DNA of 64,000 nucleotides from UBA6522 sp965204155. GTDB taxonomy: Bacteria > Pseudomonadota > Gammaproteobacteria > Steroidobacterales > Rariloculaceae. The position numbers and the translations under genes are program-made. The notes beneath the pieces were generated by a model. It saw only the letters and a list, made by a program, of their open reading frames with translations, did not search any database and was not told where the DNA came from. Numbering within the stretch: the first letter of the stretch is position 1; each line of letters starts with the position of its first letter. Location: NCBI GenBank assembly GCA_965204155.1, contig OZ241971.1, positions 1,240,001 to 1,304,000 on the forward strand, written 5' to 3'. This document shows, one piece after another, positions 17,505-26,530 of this stretch.

Positions 17505-18428
17505 TCATTGCCGGCCCGGGGCGCGGGAGCTTAGCATGTCGTACAGCTTCCGGTTGACGGGTGTAGCCACCCCCGACTCGCGGCCCAACCGGACCACCGC
17601 GCCGCTCAACCAGTCCAGTTCCAGCCGATTGCCGCGCTCCAGGTCCGTGTGCATGGAAGAGGTCATGTCCGCGGGCAGTCCATCCGCGAACGCAAGTCGA
17701 CCCTGCGCGAAACCGTCCGCGAGGGCGACACCTCCGGCACGGCCGACGGCAGCCGTTTCGAGCATGGCGTTCAGGAACAGCTCGCGCGCTTCAGGGTCTT
17801 CCCGCACTGCTCCGAGCGGCGCACGCCGCATCGTCGTGACGGCGCTCAGTCCCACGAGGAACACGAATTTCTCCCAGATCGTGCGACGAATGTCATTGCT
17901 GACGTCGGCCACGATGCCTCCCCGCCCCAATTCGGCCCGCAGCCGCTCCACGCGCGCAGAAGAGCCGCCCCGGAATTCGCCCACGACCACCCGCTGCATG
18001 GTACCGACGTGGCGGATGACGCCCGGCGCCTCGATGGCGCAGCCGATGAAGGCGACCGCGCCCACCATGCGCTGCGGACCCACGATCTCTTCCAGCTCGG
18101 TGGACTCTACGCCGTTCTGCAGTGTGAGCACGGTAGTCGCCGGGCCGAGCATGGGCAGGAGGGCGTTGGCGGCCGCCGCCGTATCCCACTGCTTGACGCC
18201 CACGATGACGTAGTCCACGACGCCAACCTCGCCGGGGTCGTCGGTGGCCGTGGCCGGCTGAACGCGGGCGTCGCCCAGAGCAGGGCTTTCTATCCGCAAC
18301 CCCCGCTCGCGGATCGCCTCGAGGTGCCGCCCCCGGGCGATGAAGGTCACATCGCAACCCGCGGCCGCCATTCGCCCGCCGAAGTAGCCGCCCACGGCGC
18401 CGCTGCCCATCATGGCGATACGTGTCAT
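17505..18428 (-). CDS. panE: 2-dehydropantoate 2-reductase (ketopantoate reductase)
   Basis: 307 residues. An N-terminal NADP-binding Rossmann motif (GSGAVGGYFGGRMA) opens the protein, followed by the ApbA/PanE helical C-terminal domain. IWEKFVFLVGLSAVT carries the catalytic lysine region. The family reduces ketopantoate to pantoate in coenzyme A synthesis, although many organisms hold paralogues acting on other 2-keto compounds; no panB or panC is adjacent, so the exact substrate is uncertain. Cytosolic. It lies 141 bp downstream of korB on the same strand and 24 bp before the serine hydrolase. Confidence 0.88.
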   Translation of the reverse strand: MTRIAMMGSGAVGGYFGGRMAAAGCDVTFIARGRHLEAIRERGLRIESPALGDARVQPATATDDPGEVGVVDYVIVGVKQWDTAAAANALLPMLGPATTVLTLQNGVESTELEEIVGPQRMVGAVAFIGCAIEAPGVIRHVGTMQRVVVGEFRGGSSARVERLRAELGRGGIVADVSNDIRRTIWEKFVFLVGLSAVTTMRRAPLGAVREDPEARELFLNAMLETAAVGRAGGVALADGFAQGRLAFADGLPADMTSSMHTDLERGNRLELDWLSGAVVRLGRESGVATPVNRKLYDMLSSRAPGRQ

Positions 18429-18569
18429 CGCGGTAGCGTACCGGCTGCCCGACGCTTGTCGGCGCGGTTGGAAATCAGCGGCGGCGCCCGACGCTTTCGG
18501 TCCCCGTTCAAGTTAGTCCTCCGCAGCGCGGAAAACGATTCCCGGAAACTTCCGGTCCGGACGTGGATC

Positions 18570-19625
18570 CTATCGAAACCGCTCCTGTAGTCCTGCCATG
18601 GCCTGGCTGCCGGGGCAAAGATCGTCGAAGGGTACTTGCGCGAGGGGCTCATCCGGCGTGCGGCTGATGCCGTGCATGTCCGGTTCGGCCTCATCGATAT
18701 AGAGCAGTCCCGTGATGATCTCGCCTCGGCGGTGGTGGGAGCGGATGAAGTCCAGGGCGGCGCCGCGATTGTGGACGTTGTACTGGTCGCTGACCTTGCG
18801 GAGCACGATCCGGCTGCCGTCGTGCATCTCCACCGGCATCGCTTCGCCGTCGTCATAGGCGGTCCTGATCTCCTCGGCCGGCGGGACGAAATCCGCGTGC
18901 ACGGCGGGATGGAAGAAGCGGCGCGTATAGGCGTAGCTCTTGGTGGAGTCCTCGTGGTCATTGAAGGTGACGCAGGGCGATAGTACGTCGATCAGCCCGA
19001 ATCCCTTGTGCCGGATGCCGGCCTTGATCATCGGCACCAGTTGGTCCTTGTCTCCGGAGAAGCTCCGTGCGACGAAGGTACCCCCCTGCGCCATGGCCAT
19101 CTGCACCGGGTCGATGGGCTGCTGCTCGTTGACCTCGCCCTTCTTGGCCTTGGTGCCCACATCCGCGGAGGCGGAAAACTGCCCCTTGGTAAGCCCGTAG
19201 ACACCGTTGTTCTCGATGATATAGAGCATGTCGAGATTGCGGCGCAGAGCATGCGAGAACTGGCCCAGCCCGATGGACAGGGAGTCGCCGTCGCCGGAGA
19301 CGCCGATCAGGTAGAGCCTGCGGTTGGCGGCGCTGGCGCCGGTGGCGATGGAGGGCATCCGGCCGTGGACGGCGTTGAAGCCGTGGGAGGCGTCGAGAAA
19401 ATACGCCGGCGTCTTCGACGAGCAGCCGATACCGCTCAGCTTGGCCACCTGGTTCGGCGGAATATCCAGCTCGAAGAAGGCCTGGACGATGGCCGATGTC
19501 ACCGAGTCGTGGCCGCAGCCGGCGCACAGCGTGGACATGCCGCCCTCGTAGTCGCGGATGGTCAGCCCAAGCGCGTTGCGGGAAAGCCCCTTGTGGACGA
19601 TCTTCGGTTTGGCGATAAATGTCAT
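18570..19625 (-). CDS. korB: 2-oxoacid:ferredoxin oxidoreductase, beta subunit
   Basis: 351 residues. Thiamine-diphosphate motif GDGDSLSIG...ENNGVYGLTKGQ in the middle. Candidate [4Fe-4S] cysteines occur in CAGCGHD, GIGCSS and SPCVTFND, as in four-cysteine beta subunits. With the alpha subunit it decarboxylates a 2-oxoacid (probably 2-oxoglutarate) to the acyl-CoA, reducing ferredoxin. The ATG overlaps the korA stop (ATGA), so translation is coupled; a much longer open frame upstream is only a shadow of korA. Sequence alone does not separate 2-oxoglutarate from pyruvate or branched-chain substrates. Confidence 0.93.
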   Translation of the reverse strand: MTFIAKPKIVHKGLSRNALGLTIRDYEGGMSTLCAGCGHDSVTSAIVQAFFELDIPPNQVAKLSGIGCSSKTPAYFLDASHGFNAVHGRMPSIATGASAANRRLYLIGVSGDGDSLSIGLGQFSHALRRNLDMLYIIENNGVYGLTKGQFSASADVGTKAKKGEVNEQQPIDPVQMAMAQGGTFVARSFSGDKDQLVPMIKAGIRHKGFGLIDVLSPCVTFNDHEDSTKSYAYTRRFFHPAVHADFVPPAEEIRTAYDDGEAMPVEMHDGSRIVLRKVSDQYNVHNRGAALDFIRSHHRRGEIITGLLYIDEAEPDMHGISRTPDEPLAQVPFDDLCPGSQAMAGLQERFR

Positions 19626-21448
19626 GCCGCTTCTCCCCGGGCCACGGAGGCTTCGATCGCCTCCACCACGCAGCGCCTGTCGATGGGCAACCCGCTGTAG
19701 TGCAGGATCGACTCCATGCGCTCCTTCGGATAATCGGTCTCCAGCGTGAGCAGGCTCTTCAGTTGCGCATCCCGATTCTGTTCCACCACGAAGATCCGCT
19801 TGTGCTGATGGAGAAATTCGGTCACCGCCTCGCTGAACGGGAACGCCCTGACGCGCATGTAGCTCAGGTGAATGCCCTTGCGCGCCAGCACCTCGACGGC
19901 TTCGGCTACCGCGTAGTCGCAGCTTCCGACGGATACGATGCCCCATTCGGCGGACTTGCGCCGTTGAATGGCGGGCGCGGGAACCAGCGTGGCAGCCGTC
20001 TCCCACTTGCGGACTAGCCGGTCGACGACTTCCTGGTACTCCTCGGCGTCCTCGGTGTAGCCGCCGTACTTGTTGTGCCCTGAACCGCGGACGAAGTACG
20101 CGCCTTTGCGTCCGACCCCCGGATAGGTTCGGTACGGTATGCCGTCCCCGTCCACGTCCAGATAGCGGTAGAACGACTCGATGGATTCCAGTTCCTCGGC
20201 GCCGAGCACCTTGCCGCGGTCGGGCCGGTAGTTGTCGTCCCATTCCAGGTCGTCGCACATCCAGTCGTTCATGCCGATGTCCAGGTCCAGCAAGACGATC
20301 ACCGGGGTCTGCAACCGGTCCGCCAGGTCGAATGCCTCCACGGACAGTTCGAAGCACTCGTTCGGATTGGCCGGGAACAACAACACATGACGGGTATCGC
20401 CGTGGGACGCGTAGGCGGCGGAAAGAATATCGGCCTGCTGAGTGCGTGTCGGCATTCCGGTGGACGGGCCGACGCGCTGCACGTCGAACAGCACGGCCGG
20501 GAGTTCGGCGAAATAGGCATAGCCGATGAATTCGCTCATGAGCGACAGCCCGGGCCCGCTGGTCGGCGTGAAGGCGCGCGCTCCGTTCCAGGTGGCGCCG
20601 AGCACGATACCGATGGCCGACAGTTCGTCCTCCGCCTGCACGATGCAGTAGTTGCGCGTGCCCGTGTCGCGATCGACCCGGTAGCGCTCGCAGAACGACT
20701 TGAACGCATCCATGAGCGACGTGGATGGCGTGATCGGATACCACGCGCCCACCGTCGCCCCGGCAAAGAGGCAACCCAGCGCCGATGCCGTGTTGCCGTC
20801 AATCATGATCTTGCCGTCGGTCTCGTTCATCGGCTCGACCCGCGTCGGCAGCGGGCAGTCGAAGTGTTCGCTGGCATAGTTGGCGCCCATCTCGATGGCG
20901 TCCATGTTCGCCTGCAGCAACGGCTGCTTGGAAGCGAACGTCCGGTGCACGGCGTCCTCTATGACCTCTCGATCCAGGTCGAGCAGTGACGCAAGCGCAC
21001 CCACGTAGGCCATGTTCTTCATGAGTATACGGGCACGGGCATTGCTGAAGTGCTCGTTGCACATCTTCGCCAGGGGTACGCCGAGAATCGTTACGTCCTG
21101 GCGGTTGACGACGCTGTGCCGGGGCCAGGTGGAGTCGTAGAGAAACACGCCACCGGGGCTCAGCGACTTCAGGTCCTGCTGGTATGTCTCGGCATTCATG
21201 GCCACCATGATGTCGATCTCGCCGGAGCGCGCCAGGTGCTGGTCCCGGGTGACGCGGATCTCGTACCAGGTGGGAAGCCCCTGGATGTTGCTCGGGAAGA
21301 AGTTCTTGCCCATCACCGGAACGCCCATCCGGAAGATGGTCTTCATCAACAGCCCGTTGGCACTGGCCGATCCGGTGCCGTTCACATTCGCCAGCCTGAT
21401 GACGAAATCGTTGATCCGGCTGGCGTTTACCCGGCTTTTCGCTGACAT
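19622..21448 (-). CDS. korA: 2-oxoacid:ferredoxin oxidoreductase, fused gamma-alpha subunit
   Basis: 608 residues. The gamma domain comes first (residues 1 to about 200, with LANVNGTGSASANGLLMKT and PSNIQGLPTWYEIRV), then the alpha domain with the YPITPSTSLMD motif near 240 and VQAEDELSAIGIVLGATWNGARAFTPTSGPGLSLM. This gamma-alpha fusion is the common form in aerobic bacteria. The start lies 22 bp inside the preceding GltD-like gene, and the stop overlaps korB. The three genes plus the YbaK-type gene form one operon. Oxygen-tolerant members serve as the tricarboxylic-acid-cycle step in place of 2-oxoglutarate dehydrogenase, or supply reduced ferredoxin (inference). Confidence 0.93.
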   Translation of the reverse strand: MSAKSRVNASRINDFVIRLANVNGTGSASANGLLMKTIFRMGVPVMGKNFFPSNIQGLPTWYEIRVTRDQHLARSGEIDIMVAMNAETYQQDLKSLSPGGVFLYDSTWPRHSVVNRQDVTILGVPLAKMCNEHFSNARARILMKNMAYVGALASLLDLDREVIEDAVHRTFASKQPLLQANMDAIEMGANYASEHFDCPLPTRVEPMNETDGKIMIDGNTASALGCLFAGATVGAWYPITPSTSLMDAFKSFCERYRVDRDTGTRNYCIVQAEDELSAIGIVLGATWNGARAFTPTSGPGLSLMSEFIGYAYFAELPAVLFDVQRVGPSTGMPTRTQQADILSAAYASHGDTRHVLLFPANPNECFELSVEAFDLADRLQTPVIVLLDLDIGMNDWMCDDLEWDDNYRPDRGKVLGAEELESIESFYRYLDVDGDGIPYRTYPGVGRKGAYFVRGSGHNKYGGYTEDAEEYQEVVDRLVRKWETAATLVPAPAIQRRKSAEWGIVSVGSCDYAVAEAVEVLARKGIHLSYMRVRAFPFSEAVTEFLHQHKRIFVVEQNRDAQLKSLLTLETDYPKERMESILHYSGLPIDRRCVVEAIEASVARGEAA

Positions 21449-23238
21449 CGCGCCATGTCCTCCGCCGCTTCATCGAGTGCGTATGGAATGTTCAGGGTCG
21501 ATTTCTGCATGTCCCACGCCGCCGTCGGGCATCGCTCCGCGCACAATCCGCAATGCACGCACAGGTTCTCGTCCTTGACCATGACGCGCGCGGTGTGTTT
21601 CAGCGGCCCCGATACGAAGAACGGCTGGGTCGGTTCCAGCACCGGTGCCTTGAGATTCTGCTTGAGCGTGGCCTCGTCGGCGTTGGGCGCGATGGTCAGG
21701 CAGTCGACGGGGCAAATGTCGATGCAGGCATCGCATTCGATGCACAGGTTGTCGGTGAACACGGTCTGTATGTCGCAGTTCAGGCAGCGTTCGACCTCCG
21801 TGATGACCTGCTCGACCGTGAAACCCAGTTCGACTTCGATATCGAGCTTCTTGAACCGCCGCTTGAGGTCCACGTGGGGCATGATCCGCCGCGCGGACGG
21901 GTCGAAGTCGTTGCTGTAGCTCCACTCGTGGATGCCCATCTTGGCGCTTTGCAGGTTGACGCCGCGCGGCAGGCGCTCCGTCAGGGAGCTTGCACGGCAA
22001 TACTTGTCGATGGAGATGGCCGCCTGGTGCCCGTGCTCCACCGCCCAGATGATGTTCTTCGGCCCGAAGGCGGCATCGCCGCCGAAGAAGACGCCGGAAA
22101 GCGTGGACTCGAAGGTGACGGGATCGACCACCGGCACCTCCCACCGGTCGAATTCGATGCCCAGATCGCGTTCGATCCAGGGGAAGGCGTTGTCCTGGCC
22201 GATGGCCAGCACGACGTCGTCGCAGGGGAAGAATTTCTCGCCGACCACGCGGCTCTCGACGATTCGGCCGTTGTCGTCGATATCGTAGTCCATCAGGTCG
22301 AACATCATCCCCACCAGCTTGCCGTCCCGGAGCACGAACTCCCTGGGCGAATGGTTGACGACGATCTCCACCTTCTCTTCCTCGGCATCCTCCAGTTCCC
22401 AGTCCGATGCCTTGAAAAAGCCGCGGGGCTTGCGGGCCATGACCTTGACGTCGTCGGCGCCGAGCCGCAGCGACGTGCGGCAGCAATCCATGGCCGTGTT
22501 GCCGACCCCGATGATCAGCACCTTCCTGCCGATGGATTCGGTATGGCCGAATGCAACCGATTCCAGCCACTGGATGCCCACGTGGATGCGGTCGCTGTCG
22601 TTGCGGCCCGGGATGTTGAGGTTCTTGCCCTTGGGCGCGCCGCTGCCGACGAAAACCGCGTCGTAGCCCTCGTCCAGCAAATCGCGCATGCTGTTGACGG
22701 GGGTGTTGAGCCTCAGGTCTGCGCCCATGTCGACGATGTAGTCGATTTCCTCGTCCAGCACCGACGCCGGCAGCCGGAACGCGGGAATGTTGGTGCGCAT
22801 CAGCCCGCCGGTCTTGTCCAGCGCCTCGTAGATTACACATTCGTAACCAAGAGGCATCAGGTCGTTGACCACTGTCAGCGACGCGCACCCCGCGCCCACC
22901 AGGGCGATGCGCTTGCCGTTCTTCTGCTTCGGCGCCACCGGCAGCCGTGACCGGATGTCGCCCCGGTTGTCCGCGGCCACGCGCTTCAGGCGGCAGATCG
23001 CCACGGGCTTGTCCTCGACCCGCCCGCGCCGGCAAACCGGCTCGCAGGGTCGATCGCAGACCCGGCCCAGGATGCCCGGGAAGACGTTGGACCTGCGGTT
23101 CAGCATGTAGGCGTCGCTGAACCGGCCCAGTGCGATCAGGCGTATGTACTCCGGTACGTCGGTGTGCGCCGGACAGCCCCACTGGCAGTCCACAACCTGG
23201 TGAAAATACTCGGTATCTTCCGTCTTGGTGGGTTTCAT
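21427..23238 (-). CDS. GltD-like FAD/NAD(P) oxidoreductase with two C-terminal [4Fe-4S] clusters (KorC-like)
   Basis: 603 residues. The N-terminus has GltD-type cluster cysteines (CQWGCPAH; CDRPCEPVC). Two dinucleotide-binding folds follow: the FAD motif VGAGCASLTVV, odd because GAGPAGL is usual, and the NAD(P) motif IIGVGNTAMDC. The C-terminal part is a bacterial two-cluster ferredoxin (CIECDACIDICPVDC and CVHCGLCAERCPTAAW). It most likely passes electrons between NAD(P)H and the ferredoxin used or produced by KorAB. Similar genes accompany kor genes in aromatic-degrading betaproteobacteria (from memory). It begins 13 bp after the YbaK-type gene and overlaps korA by 22 bp. Confidence 0.88.
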   Translation of the reverse strand: MKPTKTEDTEYFHQVVDCQWGCPAHTDVPEYIRLIALGRFSDAYMLNRRSNVFPGILGRVCDRPCEPVCRRGRVEDKPVAICRLKRVAADNRGDIRSRLPVAPKQKNGKRIALVGAGCASLTVVNDLMPLGYECVIYEALDKTGGLMRTNIPAFRLPASVLDEEIDYIVDMGADLRLNTPVNSMRDLLDEGYDAVFVGSGAPKGKNLNIPGRNDSDRIHVGIQWLESVAFGHTESIGRKVLIIGVGNTAMDCCRTSLRLGADDVKVMARKPRGFFKASDWELEDAEEEKVEIVVNHSPREFVLRDGKLVGMMFDLMDYDIDDNGRIVESRVVGEKFFPCDDVVLAIGQDNAFPWIERDLGIEFDRWEVPVVDPVTFESTLSGVFFGGDAAFGPKNIIWAVEHGHQAAISIDKYCRASSLTERLPRGVNLQSAKMGIHEWSYSNDFDPSARRIMPHVDLKRRFKKLDIEVELGFTVEQVITEVERCLNCDIQTVFTDNLCIECDACIDICPVDCLTIAPNADEATLKQNLKAPVLEPTQPFFVSGPLKHTARVMVKDENLCVHCGLCAERCPTAAWDMQKSTLNIPYALDEAAEDMARCQRKAG

Positions 23239-23251
23239 GGGCTACCTTCCG

Positions 23252-23728
23252 TCAGCCCGAAGCCGGGCGGGAGAAAGCGAAATATTCGGCGCCCTGCATC
23301 AGCCGCTCGAAGCTGGTTTCGCTGACCTGAACCAGCGATCGGTGATCGCCGGCCTCGAAATAGACATCGGGCTGGGACCTGAGTGTGGCATCCACCACGG
23401 TAGGGACACGATACCATGGACCGATGGGCGGTACCGAACCCACGGCGCAGTCGCAAAACAGATCGTCGAGGTCGTGTTCGGTGGCGACCGCCAGTCGACG
23501 GTGCAGGCTGGCGCGCAGATGCTCCAGATCCAGTTCGCGGATTGCAGGAATCACCGCAAGGATATAGCCGTAGGGGTCCTTCAGCAGAACGGCCCTGGCG
23601 AGCTGCTCGGGGGGGATTCCAGCGCTTTCCGCCGCCTGCACGGGGGAATGCGTGGACCTGTGCCGAAGGATCCGGAAGTCGATCTCCTCGAACGCAAGGG
23701 CGTCACCGACGGTAGTCGCGATACTCAT
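23252..23728 (-). CDS. YbaK/aminoacyl-tRNA deacylase family protein
   Basis: 158 residues from the ATG; an in-frame GTG 30 nt upstream is rejected because the family is about 155-160 residues long. Matches the YbaK/ProX editing fold: SPVQAAESAGIPPEQLARAVLLKDPYGYILAVIPA contains the conserved lysine, and DCAVGSVPPIGPWYRVPTVVD the glycine-rich pocket. The family hydrolyses mischarged tRNA. Here it leads an operon with the ferredoxin-linked oxidoreductase genes, separated by 13 bp, with no obvious functional connection. Confidence 0.85.
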   Translation of the reverse strand: MSIATTVGDALAFEEIDFRILRHRSTHSPVQAAESAGIPPEQLARAVLLKDPYGYILAVIPAIRELDLEHLRASLHRRLAVATEHDLDDLFCDCAVGSVPPIGPWYRVPTVVDATLRSQPDVYFEAGDHRSLVQVSETSFERLMQGAEYFAFSRPASG

Positions 23729-23892
23729 CCGCTTCAGTCTTCCCGGTTCGCGCGCCACATTATAGACGCGGAAACGGTCTCAACAAACAGTTTCCAGCGG
23801 GAATCGGGAACCCGCCCGCGCCGTTTCGGTCTACCGAATTAATGATCGAAAGCCGGACGAGTCGCTTGCAAATAGGATAGTATGATCTTCGG

Positions 23893-25332
23893 ATGGCTAG
23901 CCGACGGCCAATTTTCTCCCGAATTGGCGATTCCACCCCGCCGAGTCTGCTGTGCCTGCTGGCTTTTGCCGCGAGCCTTTCCGCCGCCGCTCAGCAATCC
24001 GGGCCTTCCGGCGCGCCGGCCGCTTCGGAGACCGAGCCGGCCAATGGGGAAGCCATGGCCACGTTGGCCGCGGCTTCGGAACTGGTCGGCGAGAATGAGG
24101 TCCTCGAAGAACCCGGACCGGAGATCGAGGCCTATGTCACTCGTCTGGAAGCGCAACTGACGCTGCGCGATCGGCTCGAGCACGGCGAGTATTCCGAAGC
24201 CGTTCCCGTCGCGGCGCGCCTGGTCGAACTGACGTCGGAGGAGTTCGGAGAACAGTCGAGCGAAACGGCCGTCGCCATTTCGAACCTTGCCGAAAGCCAG
24301 CGCAGGGCGCGCCTGTACGAAGATGCAGAGCAGAACTTCCTGGCATCCATCGATCTCTTTCGGCAGATCGGCGGCGAGTTCTCCGAATCGGTCATCACGC
24401 CCCTGGTCGGACTCGGCGTGACCTACCAGAGCATGAATCTGCACCCGGAGGCGGTGACCGCGCTGGAGGAGGCGCGCACCGTGAGCCGCCGGATCCACGG
24501 GCTGCTCGGCGAGCAACAGGTCGACATCCTCAACCACATCGCCAGTTCCATGGTCGGCATGGAAATGTACCAGGAGGCCGACGCCCAGAGACTCGCCGGC
24601 CTGCGGATCATGGAGCGCATCCACGGAGAAAGCTCGCTGGAGATTCTGCCCGAACTCTACGACCATGCCAGGTGGCTGCGGGACGGCTACCGCTTCGACC
24701 GGGAACGCGACTACTACGGCCGCGCGATGACCATCATCCGCAACCTGGAAGGCAACGGCAGTCCGCTGATGGCGCAGCCGCTGCGGCAGATCGGCAACAG
24801 TTTCCGTGTGCAGAAGCTGCCCGAGGGACGTGGCATCGGGTCGCTCAAGCGGGCGCTGGAGATTCTCGAGTCCCAACCCGAGCCGGACACGCTGCAGATC
24901 GCAAGGGTATTGCGGGATATCGGTGACTGGAACGTTGCGTTCAGCAAGATCGGACCCACCGGAGACGAGTACCGGCGTGCCTGGAGCCTGCTGAATGAAA
25001 TCGAGAACGGCGAGGAAATGCAGCGGCGCTGGTTCCTTGAACCCGACTACGTGCTGCGTGAATACCCGAGCACGCGCGGCCTCGCCGATGCGGGCGAACC
25101 CGGCGCACTGCCGGGGCACGTACTGGTGACGTTCGACGTGCTTCCCTCGGGGCGAACGCAGAACATCCGGATTCTGGAGTCAGTGCCGCCCGGCCTGAAG
25201 GATGACTCCAGTGCCCGTTCCATCGCCCGCTCCCGCTTCCGGCCGCGAGTGATCGACGGAGAGCCCGTGCTGGCCGAGGATGTCGCCCGGGACTTCACGT
25301 ACTACTACACGCCCAGGGAATCGGACAACTAG
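23893..25332 (+). CDS. Secreted TPR protein with C-terminal TonB domain (first of a tandem pair)
   Basis: 479 residues. Signal peptide ending near residue 33 (CLLAFAASLSAAAQQ). The middle has tetratricopeptide-like helical repeats (residues 90-370; NLAESQRRARLYEDAEQNF, IASSMVGMEMYQEADAQ). The last about 80 residues match the TonB C-terminal fold: GHVLVTFDVLPSGRTQNIRILES ... ARSRFRPRVIDGEPV. Unlike true TonB there is no N-terminal membrane anchor, so it should be a free periplasmic protein. Its partner is the next gene, 18 bp downstream. The start has no clear ribosome site. Function unknown; a protein-interaction or envelope role is likely. Confidence 0.82.
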   Translation: MASRRPIFSRIGDSTPPSLLCLLAFAASLSAAAQQSGPSGAPAASETEPANGEAMATLAAASELVGENEVLEEPGPEIEAYVTRLEAQLTLRDRLEHGEYSEAVPVAARLVELTSEEFGEQSSETAVAISNLAESQRRARLYEDAEQNFLASIDLFRQIGGEFSESVITPLVGLGVTYQSMNLHPEAVTALEEARTVSRRIHGLLGEQQVDILNHIASSMVGMEMYQEADAQRLAGLRIMERIHGESSLEILPELYDHARWLRDGYRFDRERDYYGRAMTIIRNLEGNGSPLMAQPLRQIGNSFRVQKLPEGRGIGSLKRALEILESQPEPDTLQIARVLRDIGDWNVAFSKIGPTGDEYRRAWSLLNEIENGEEMQRRWFLEPDYVLREYPSTRGLADAGEPGALPGHVLVTFDVLPSGRTQNIRILESVPPGLKDDSSARSIARSRFRPRVIDGEPVLAEDVARDFTYYYTPRESDN

Positions 25333-25350
25333 TCGCCAGGCCGTACCGTC

Positions 25351-26463
25351 ATGCCACCTTGGGGCCTCCTGATTCTCCTTGCCGCCGCGGCGGTGCGTCC
25401 GGCATACGCGGCCGATGAAGATGAAGCCCGGGCATCGATCGAACAAGGCAGGCTGGAACTGGAGCGAGCCCAGCTGGAGGACGCCCAGGCAAGCTACCTG
25501 GAAGGCATAAGTCAGCTCGCGGCGGAACTCGGGCCGGACTCGCCGGCGCTCATCGAGCCTTACTCCGAACTCGCCCGGATCTACATCCTGAACGATCAAC
25601 CGCTGGAAGCGATCACCGTGCTGGAAACCGCCCGGGATGTCAGTCACCGGAATTACGGCCTGTTCAACCTGGAGCAAGTGCCGCTGCTGGACGAAACTGC
25701 CCGCGCGTACCTGCAGCTCGGCAATACGGTGGAAGCGCAGAATCTCCAGCGCGAACGCCTGAACGTGGCCCTGCGCCGGTTCGGGGAAGACGATCCGAGG
25801 ACGATTCCGTACCGCAACTACCTGGCCTCCTATTACGATCAATCGAGAATGCGGCTGCTGGCGCGGGAGGAGTATGAAGCCGTTCTGGACATCCAGCGTG
25901 ATACGTTCGGGGAAAGTGACGGCGCCTTGCTGATTCCGCTCAGCCAGCTGACGGCAATCGACATTCGTCTCGGCAATTCCCGCTCCGCCCGGGGTCAGTT
26001 GATGCGCGTGCTGGAATCGAGCACCAACGCCACATCGTTTCAACGGGCGAACGCGCTGGCGGTCCTCGGGGATTGGGAATTCGTTCGTTCCCGTGAGGAA
26101 TCCGCACTGGGCTACTATCGCGAGGCTTATGATGCACTCCGCAATGAACAACCATCACTTGCCGGGGAGTTCTTCTCGTCACCGAAATTCATCGACTTCG
26201 TGCCGCCGGCCAATCCGGTGGACTGGCGATCGAATCCCGGCAGTTACGGCTGGGGGTTCATCGAGTTGCAGTTCGACGTCTCCGCCGAAGGCAAGGCCGT
26301 CAACATCGTCGTCAACCGCTCCAGTCCGCCCATGGCGATGGACGCGCTGTACGCCCGGAGGCTGGCCGAATCCCGTTTTCGCCCGCGCCTGGCGGACGGT
26401 GAGCCGGCGCCCACCGCGAGTGTCTCCTACCGCCACGATTTCCGCTACCCGGTCAGCGATTAG
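25351..26463 (+). CDS. Secreted TPR protein with C-terminal TonB domain (second of the pair)
   Basis: 370 residues and a shorter paralogue of the gene before it. Signal peptide to about residue 21 (AAAVRPAYAA). TPR-like helical repeats from about 25 to 270 (DEARASIEQGRLELERAQLEDAQASYLEG). The C-terminal TonB domain has GFIELQFDVSAEGKAVNIVVNRSS ... ARRLAESRFRPRLADGEPA, parallel to the first protein. The 18-bp spacing and shared layout show tandem duplication and common transcription. Function unknown. Confidence 0.82.
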   Translation: MPPWGLLILLAAAAVRPAYAADEDEARASIEQGRLELERAQLEDAQASYLEGISQLAAELGPDSPALIEPYSELARIYILNDQPLEAITVLETARDVSHRNYGLFNLEQVPLLDETARAYLQLGNTVEAQNLQRERLNVALRRFGEDDPRTIPYRNYLASYYDQSRMRLLAREEYEAVLDIQRDTFGESDGALLIPLSQLTAIDIRLGNSRSARGQLMRVLESSTNATSFQRANALAVLGDWEFVRSREESALGYYREAYDALRNEQPSLAGEFFSSPKFIDFVPPANPVDWRSNPGSYGWGFIELQFDVSAEGKAVNIVVNRSSPPMAMDALYARRLAESRFRPRLADGEPAPTASVSYRHDFRYPVSD

Positions 26464-26530
26464 GATCGCCCGGCGAGCAGAGATTCAGCGCAGCTCTGCA
26501 ACAGGGCAACAGAGCAACGAGATCGGAAAC

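Noticed and set aside
18570..20774. A 734-codon minus-strand reading frame covering korB and part of korA
   Set aside because: The first half is korA read out of frame; the KorB protein starts at the ATG overlapping the korA stop.
21553..22950. Plus-strand open frame of 465 codons opposite the GltD-like gene
   Set aside because: Antisense shadow in GC-rich DNA; the opposite strand has all cluster and nucleotide motifs.
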